A DNA stretch of 64,000 nt from Zanthoxylum bungeanum (taxonomy: Eukaryota > Streptophyta > Magnoliopsida > Sapindales > Rutaceae): NCBI GenBank assembly GCA_019454045.1, contig SKCR01025330.1, positions 1 through 64,000 of the forward strand, in the 5' to 3' direction. Of the stretch, positions 57,426-64,000 are shown piece by piece. The position numbers were made by a program, and so were the translations under genes. Each line of letters starts with the position of its first letter. The stretch's first letter is position 1. The notes beneath the pieces were generated by a model. The model did not search any database and was not told the origin of the DNA. It saw only the letters and a list, made by a program, of their open reading frames with translations.

Positions 57426-58480
57426 GGCTGGTCGCCCCCAGACTTGGTTTATTTTTTGTTCTTCGTTGCTTGCACTCGGCCAAAGTAGATCATTTGATGT
57501 GGTGTTCCATACTATCATACCATATTACTTTCTTTTACAAGATGGTCCTAATACTTATACATATTATTGCCCTCAAATGATGGCCCGTGTCGAAACCAGA
57601 GAAATTTCAAAGTACTCGATGCAACTCAAATCCGACCGTTTGAATAAATGATCTGAACCAGACTCAAATTGTGTGTGTGCTAAGGTCCTTTTACAGCTTG
57701 ATCCTTAAGTAAGCCAACTCGATGATTTTGTTTCAAAGAATGGGACCAATGGGTCAAACCAACCTAGATGTCTTGATCATGCTCCGCAAATACTTCTCCG
57801 TACTTAATATGATATGGTTTTCTTTTTTTCTTTTCTTTCGTCTCTTCATTTTTTTTCAACACACCTACCCTTTAAGGTAGCATTTCTCCTCATGGTAGTC
57901 CTAATACTCACCCATGGGTAGCTTCACGCTTATCGGTATAGGTGGTTTATATTTTCTGCTTTAGAGACTTTTCTTTTGTATCCCACCATCCACATATTGT
58001 AACACAAGTAAGTCAGGATGGACATCTAAGCGAACGGTCATTCATCGATCCACAATCTCTTCAACTAGTCACCTTGCCGACTACTCAGGCTTTCACTGTT
58101 GAGGTCATATAATTAAGTGCTCGTAAGTCTAGTCGAGATCAACTACTCAAAATATAGGGTGAGAGTACCTCTCGCCCTTATTGTTTCTAAGGTTTCACCC
58201 TAAAGCAAACAATTTCATCATCGGACTTATGCCTAACCGTTAATAACTCCTTCTTTTTTTCAACTCTCCTGAAATTCTCCCTTTCAACTGCCGATAGTGT
58301 GGGCATCTCCCCTGGGATTCATTCCCAAAAACTGCTGGTAATGTGGGTCTCGACCCTGGGATTCATTCTCGAAGCTGATGATAGTGCGTTGCTGCTCCCG
58401 GCTTGCTTTTATTCGCCGCTTTTTCTTTCTTTTCTTCAAAACCTGTGAACACAAAACAAAAAAATTGCAAGTATGTTACG
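57426..58480 (-). other. Element C 3' untranslated block
   Basis: Homologous to 7066-8180 in A, including 'tttaaggtagcatttctcct' and 'agcttcacgcttatcggt', and ending with a few 'gggtctcgaccctgggattc' units. No coding potential was seen. Confidence 0.65.
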
Positions 58481-59245
58481 TGTATGCTTGTATGCATGGG
58501 TGTGTTTCCTATTTCACTGTGTTAGGCCTTCCGCCAATTCTCCCGGTGATCGCTCGGTGTTCTCTCATTTAGGCAAAATAATGTTTTAGTCTGTCCAGAT
58601 TGATTGGCTCGATGAACTCATTTCCTTCTAAATCTGACAGTTACACTGCCCCGTTTCCCATCACTTTCTTGACTATGTAGGTTCATTCCTAGTTGGGTCT
58701 GAACTTTCCTCTCGGGTCCATCGTCAACAGCTTTGAATGATTGAGTACTAGATCACCTTCTCTAATCTTGGTAGGGCGTACTTTCTTGTTGAATGCTCGG
58801 GCCAATCTCTTCTGATACAACTGCATATGGTGTAAGGACTTCATTTTTTATCATCTAGTAATGCTAACTGTTCGAATCTCTTCGAGGCCCATTCTTGTAA
58901 AGGGAACTCTACCTCCGCTAGTACCCGCATTGACTGTATTTCTATTTCCACTGGTAATACTGCTTCCATTTCGTAAACCAATGAATATGGCGTGGCTCCC
59001 GTTGCCGTTTTCACAGAAGTTCTGTAACCCCACAGGGCGTACGGCATTTGTCCACCCAATCTCTGTAACTTTCTGTCATCTTGGCCAGTATCTTCTTTAT
59101 CGTCTTATTGGCTGCCTCGACTGCCCCATTTCCTTGCGGTCTGTAAGGTGACGACTTGTGATATCCTATTCCGTACCTCTGTAGCATCGCCATCGTTTCT
59201 CCTTGAAACTAGACTCCGTTGTCTGTTACCACGTGATGTGGCATT
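58481..59245 (-). pseudogene. Integrase C-terminal half of element C, cut by D
   Basis: Minus-strand text from 59245: PHHVVTDNGV with the second catalytic Asp, a TAG, FQGETMAMLQRYGIGYHKSS, then PQGNGAVEAANKTIKKIL with the catalytic Glu, a frameshift near 59040, then ALWGYRTSVKTATGATPYSL (59033 leftward), VYEMEAVLPVEIEIQSM and the C-terminal tail to about 58520. The first catalytic Asp and the zinc finger lie on the far side of D. It is closely related to the integrase of B but differs at many positions. Confidence 0.85.
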
Positions 59246-61180
59246 TGTTTGGTTTCTAGATTAGTCTCAAGGATCATTCAAGCATAGAAACCATGTGTGA
59301 ATACTCAAAGAAGAATGGCGGAATCATACTTACAATGATCGGATTTGCGATGCGTCGAACACAAAACTTTTTGCTCCTTTGATGAAGCTCTCGGAAATGG
59401 CTAGATTTTATGCTCCTCCAAATTCGGTCAACTCCATGGATGGATCTCCAAGCTCCAAGCTTTGTGTTGTGGTTCCATGCTCATGAATAGGTTTCCCTAT
59501 CACCTTTGGATGACCCTTCATGTGCTAGCAAATGGCCCTTGGCCGATTGTGAGGAAGAAAGAGAGAGGAGAGTGCGTTGGTTATTTGGTTTCCAAAACCT
59601 AATAAAACATATACCAAAATTAGTCAAAGCTTTCCAAAAAGCTTAAAAAATTTTCGAGGCAAAAATGCAATAAATGTATTCCAACAACTCACATCACTCA
59701 TGAATAGTGACTGGTTGTCAATCACTTAAAGTAACAAGACATCCATCACTTGAATGATGTGCGATGTGATGTGACACGTGATGTGACTTGTGGGCCGCAC
59801 TTGATTCGAAATGCGAGTGGGCCCGCAAACAGTCTCGGGCTCGGGTTCGCTAATTCCGAATTAACGAATTTTCCGTTGCGACGTAATTAAATAATTATGC
59901 CTAGTAAAATTACTATTCATGTCGCTAACGAATTAATTCTAAATTAACTCGTTCGCCCGAATTAAAATCTAATTTTAATTCCGCGTCGAAATCAAATTTC
60001 GTATAATATATCGAATATATTGTTTTATCGATTAATTCCAAATTAATCGCTCTCTCTCTTTAATAATATTTTATCCCAGATAAAATATCTTCGTAATTAA
60101 TCCCAGATTAATTTTCTCTCTCTTTTAATTAATTAATCCCAGATTAATAAAGTGTGAGTTATACGTCATCGGTGAATCTTCGGGAAGCGACCCATGAGAT
60201 CCCCGGATATGTTGGCAGTAAATCCGGTCGTGGGACTATCCGAACACGTACGTACCTAGTACTACGTTTTTATCGATTTACAAGACATGGTTGGCTTCTA
60301 GCAAAGCACCGTGCCTACCCAATTCTGCAGAAATATTCTTTTCGGAATATGTGATCTATATCAGGCGTAGTATATGTAGTATTGTGTATTACGATCCAGC
60401 ATCGGATGTCACGTGCAAGGCCTGGGGCTGGAATTGTGTCTGCCCCGTACGAAGCACATATCGGATCTCTGGTAACTAGTCTCTATAATCGGATAATCAT
60501 GACCTAGTCATATTATCCCGATGACTGCAGTACATAAAAGCACCAGTTCCGTATCCTACGTGATCATCATCTCCACTATGACTGGAGTGATACTTCTGTC
60601 TTGACATCACACCCAATACACTACGATTCTCAATATACCCAGAAAAGGCGTACACAGAACTTGTTAAAGCCCTGGACGACCAAAACCAAAGTATATTGAT
60701 TGTCGCAAGTATTAGCGGTGCAAGTCACAGGTTAAGACCAAATACACCTACCCTGATTCAGACTTCCATAGACACATAGTGATACTACCAATGGAATTCC
60801 GAGGGGTTTATCCAGAGCAAAGCTGTTTCCGTTCCATCGGTAAACACAACCTCCTATTACACTTGCATGAGTATCCTATACCCAAATATATGAGAACTAT
60901 GCCATTATGCTCCCACAACGCGCACAAGTGTAATACTAGTCTTTTACGCATTATCGATGTCCAATCTCGATAATACTCTGACTATGGATATTTAATGATT
61001 AAACATTCGTGGATTGATATTGTCACATATCATCTCAATCCGGAACTAATCATATGGACCTTTTATCATTTATACATCTAGGTAATCCAATTACAAATGA
61101 TTAAAGGGCAATTTCCTTTGTCATATAGTTAATTTGTACAACAACACCATGATCTGTACAAATAGTGATGCTATAGGTCA
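59246..61180 (-). repeat. Element D 3' LTR (inner edge lost)
   Basis: Begins TGTTTGGTTTCTAG. Its last recognisable LTR text is 'gctataggtcaaaatt', where E continues to TCCAACA. The hairpin chain lies at 59851-60148. Compared with the other LTR it lacks about 68 bp near 59527. Confidence 0.85.
59851..60148. repeat. Hairpin chain (D 3' LTR)
   Basis: Hairpins at 59851 (TAATTC, loop C, GAATTA), 59961 (ATTAAAAT, loop CTA), 60006 region (AATATAT, loop CGA), 60029 (CGATTAATT, loop CCA), 60066 (10-bp arms ATATTTTATC, loop CCA), 60096 (AATTAATC, loop CCA) and 60132 (ATTAATC, loop CCA). Order and loops match the chain in E while the arm sequences differ. Confidence 0.82.
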
Positions 61181-62937
61181 AAATTGGCACAACAAACTTA
61201 GCGATCCCAGTTAAGCGGAACCCATTGACCTTGGAAAGCTTCGTAATTGATGTCGATGGACAAGAAATGATCTTGACTTTGGCCAACAAATCACAACTTG
61301 GACAAGACACCGATATGGAACAAAGCCTTCATGATTCAAACACATCCGCGACGGACAAAGGTCTTGACTTTGGCCAAAAAACCAGTGCCAATCTTGGATC
61401 TTGAGTAAGAATCACTCAATGGAAGGAAAAACGCTTAATATATTTTTAGGGTTTTTTCGCGTAATTGGCAACCAATTAATTATCTTTATTAGGTCTCATC
61501 ATCATACACCCTTAAACATGCATTCTAAACACATAATAAGGCGCGTAAGTAAATATATATAATAATGATATGCGGATGGATATTTAAACACATTGTTCCT
61601 AGAACAAATCTCTCCATTTCCTCTCTCCCGCTAGCACAAGTATTACTTCTACCCGATTACATAACACTTCTAAAGAAACCTCATTTACATTGAGGGGAAT
61701 AGGTGAGAAGAGAAATACACAGAGTCAAGAGGCAATAGGCTGGACACGCAGGTCCAATTAATATATTCTAAATTTATTACAACAATTTCCAAAATTGCCC
61801 TCACCCATCTAATATCCATCCGATATACATTATTCATACATCGCATCCATGTATTCACACAAGCATGTTATCAATCAATCTAATCCAATTAATTAATCTG
61901 AAATTAATGACCATCTAATATTCAAACAACGATTTGATTTTGCGCGAGTCAAACTCGTTTTAAGAATAAGTACTCAAAGTACGAATTCTCGAATTATATT
62001 AATCTATAACATTAAATCCAATTTAATTTGTATTCAATACTAATTCTATATTTAATTCCAAATTAAATATTACACTTTTTAATGTGCCTTTACGACTTAG
62101 ATTCTAAATCTAATCGTTACGGGTCTCAAAGCCCAATTAACATCCAATGTTAATTTAATTAAAGTCCAATGAGCTTTTAATTAATTTCTTAAGGCATGGA
62201 CTTTTGGTCAATATGGGTCAAACCCAAATAACAAAGCGCATTTAAGGAATCACCCTTATTTGCCAAGAAACCAATTTAGGCCCATTAGGCCCAATTAAAA
62301 TTAAAGGTCCATTAAGTCATATTTGGACTTTATGGATATGGTTTTGGACCCAATTGGATCCAACCAATTAGCCTAAACCAAACTTGGCCCAACCAAGCCC
62401 ATTAAGCCCAATTACAACTTTTACAAGCCCAATTCCAAATTTGGCCCAATTAATTAAATTACCAAAATTCCAAATTTCATAATTTAATTAACCTAAAGTG
62501 TATGCCATAATTAATTAACCAAATTAATATTTCCATAACATCAATTTACACAATTAATTATGCTTATCATCATCAAAATATGTCCAACACATTTGAATCA
62601 AAAATCAATCATTTTACATGCTACATCATTCACGGCAATTGGGGAATTTTTGTCCAATTCAAAATTCAATCCAATTAAATCTCAAATCAACATTTCCCAA
62701 ATGATTTCAACTCATCCAATGATCAAAATCAAAAATCACCATGACTTAGGGTAAGCTCAAACTTTCGGCCAAGCCATAATTTTAGGGAAAATTTGATCCA
62801 ATCCAATTTTCACAAAATTGATCACAAATAACTCCAAGTCATTCATATAAAAGCATGCTCAAACAAGTAATTTAACTCAAACATGCCCAAATCCAATTTA
62901 CCCAAATTTTACCCTAATCAAATTTCATGCTAAAAAT
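61181..62937 (-). other. Element D internal region (leader only)
   Basis: Collinear with E from about 48266 to 50060: 'ggcacaacaaacttag', 'cccagttaagcggaaccc', 'cttgactttggccaacaaat' and later 'cccattaggcccaattaa'. No open frame of note. By comparison with E everything from gag to the polypurine tract is absent. Confidence 0.8.
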
Positions 62938-62950
62938 GGCTCTGATACCA
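62938..62950 (-). other. Primer-binding site, tRNA-iMet (element D)
   Basis: Minus strand TGGTATCAGAGCC, an exact match to the plant initiator-Met tRNA 3' end, one base from the LTR edge. Confidence 0.9.
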
Positions 62951-62951
62951 T

Positions 62952-64000
62952 TGTTGGGTTTCTAGATTAGTCCCAGGGATCATTCAAGCATAGAAATCAT
63001 GTGTGAATACTCAAAGATGAATGGCGGAATCATACTTACAATGATCGGATTTACGATGCGTCGAACACAAAACTTTTTGCTCCCTTGATGAAGCTCTCGG
63101 CAATGGCTAGATTTTGAGCTCCTCCAAATTCGGTCAACTCCATGGATGGATCTCCAAGCTCCAAGCTTTGTGTTGTGATTCCATGCTCATGAATAGGTTT
63201 CCATATCACCTTTGGATGACCCTTCATGTGATAGCATAGGAAATATTTGCCACAAATCTTCCATTCCTTTTTTGTAATTTTCGGCCTAGCCAAGAGAGGA
63301 AGAAAATGGCCCTTGGTCGAATGTGAGGAAGAAAGAGAGAGGAGAGTGTGTTGGTTATTTGGTTTCCAAAACCTAATAAAACATATACCAAAATTAGTCA
63401 AATCTTTTCCAAAAAGCTTAGAAAATTTTGGAGGCAAAAATGCAATAAATGCATTCCAACAACTCACATCACTCATGAATAGTGACTGGTTGTCAATCAC
63501 TCAAAGTGACAAGACATCAATCACTTGAATGATGTGCGATGTGATGTGACGCATGATGTGACTTATGGGCCGCACTTGATTCAAAATGCGAGTGGGCCCG
63601 CAAACACTTCCGGGCTCGGGTTCGCTTATTCTGAATTAACGAATTTTCCATTGCGACGTAATTAAATAATTATGCCTAGAAAAATTACTATTCACGTCAC
63701 TAACGAATTAATTCTAAATTAACTCGTTCGCCCGAATTAAAATCTAATTTTAATTCCGCGTCGAAATCCAATTTCATATAATATATTGAATATATTATTT
63801 TTTCGATTAATTCCAAATTAATCGCTCTCTCTCTTTAATAATATTTTATCCCATATAAAATATCTCTGTAATTAATCCCAGATTAATTTTCTCTCTCTTA
63901 TAATTAATTAATCCCAGATTAATAAAGTGCGAGCCATACATCATCGGTGAAACTTCGGGAAACGACCCATGAGATCCCTGGATATGTTGGCAGTAAATCC
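62952..64000 (-). repeat. Element D 5' LTR, truncated by the window edge
   Basis: Begins TGTTGGGTTTCTAG and stays collinear with 59246 onward to the end of the window. The hairpin chain is at about 63626-63923, with some single-arm mutations. A 149-codon minus frame (63500-63051) lies in LTR sequence, is broken in the other LTR and has no known domain. Confidence 0.9.

Larger units (their letters stand above)
53656..59245 (-). mobile_element. Element C: Tat-lineage retrotransposon, 3' part, interrupted by D
   Basis: The 3' LTR (53656-56962), polypurine tract, tandem array, non-coding block and integrase tail lie in the same order and orientation as in A. The element is split at 59245 by D; its remaining pol, gag and 5' LTR should lie beyond the window. 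The candidate TSD is CTTAT (53651-53655). C shares the 49-bp minisatellite and the conserved 3' untranslated block with A but not with B, so A and C are closer relatives. Confidence 0.88.
59246..64000 (-). mobile_element. Element D: gag-pol-less copia derivative, nested in C, runs off the window
   Basis: Two LTRs of one family (59246-61180 and 62952 to beyond 64000) enclose only about 1.77 kb, which matches the leader of E. The primer site beside 62952 is an exact tRNA-iMet type, so it reads on the minus strand. Gag, pol and a polypurine tract are missing: the left LTR passes straight into leader text at about 61180-61194. The 5-nt left flank is GCATT; its partner is outside the window. LTRs are related to E but clearly a different subfamily. 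Confidence 0.88.

Noticed and set aside
63051..63500. 149-codon minus frame in the right LTR of D
   Set aside because: The matching stretch of the other D LTR is broken by a deletion of about 68 bp and stops; no domain recognised.

Overview
The window reads as nuclear DNA from a large, repeat-rich flowering-plant genome. Plant-lineage LTR retrotransposons fill nearly all of it: Ty3/gypsy of the Tat type with a tRNA-Arg primer site, and Ty1/copia with a tRNA-iMet primer site. I found no host protein gene, rRNA, tRNA gene or CRISPR array. The species cannot be named from the sequence.

The layout is a nest of insertions, mostly resolved here by exact 5-bp target-site duplications (TSDs). Names A to H are mine. 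An LTR of family F (F1, plus strand) starts at 1156 and is split by Tat element A (1805-14232, TSD CTGAT) and by solo LTR G (15451-17568, TSD ATGAC); it ends near 18232. After old AT-rich and LTR-like sequence comes a complete solo LTR of the same family, F2 (20613-23063, TSD GTTTT). A third family member, solo LTR H (23668-41067, TSD TATGT), is split by the most complete element, Tat element B (25300-40252, TSD GTAAG). Copia element E follows (42036-52079, TSD GTTTG). Tat element C starts at 53656, and its integrase is interrupted at 59246 by D, a gag-pol-less relative of E that runs off the right edge. A, B, C, D and E lie on the minus strand; F, H and G read on the plus strand.

B keeps every Tat domain in order on the minus strand: Gag, a CHHC finger, protease, reverse transcriptase, gypsy RNase H, a second archaeal-like RNase H, and integrase. 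Stops and frameshifts break it. A has lost nearly all of pol and keeps one open 259-codon frame, a miniature Gag made of three retained pieces. E keeps recognisable but heavily broken Gag, integrase, RT and RNase H. D joins its leader directly to an LTR with no coding sequence or polypurine tract.

The less ordinary signals are structural. The LTRs of E and D carry a chain of about a dozen short perfect hairpins with mostly CCA or CTA loops, and the arms change together between the two families. Every Tat LTR carries an 11-nt copy of the primer-binding core about 100 bp inside the LTR edge. Element A has a duplicated U5 end. A, B and C each carry a different tandem array in the same 3' untranslated position. 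The solo LTR G has 12 CACGT cores upstream of a TATA box.
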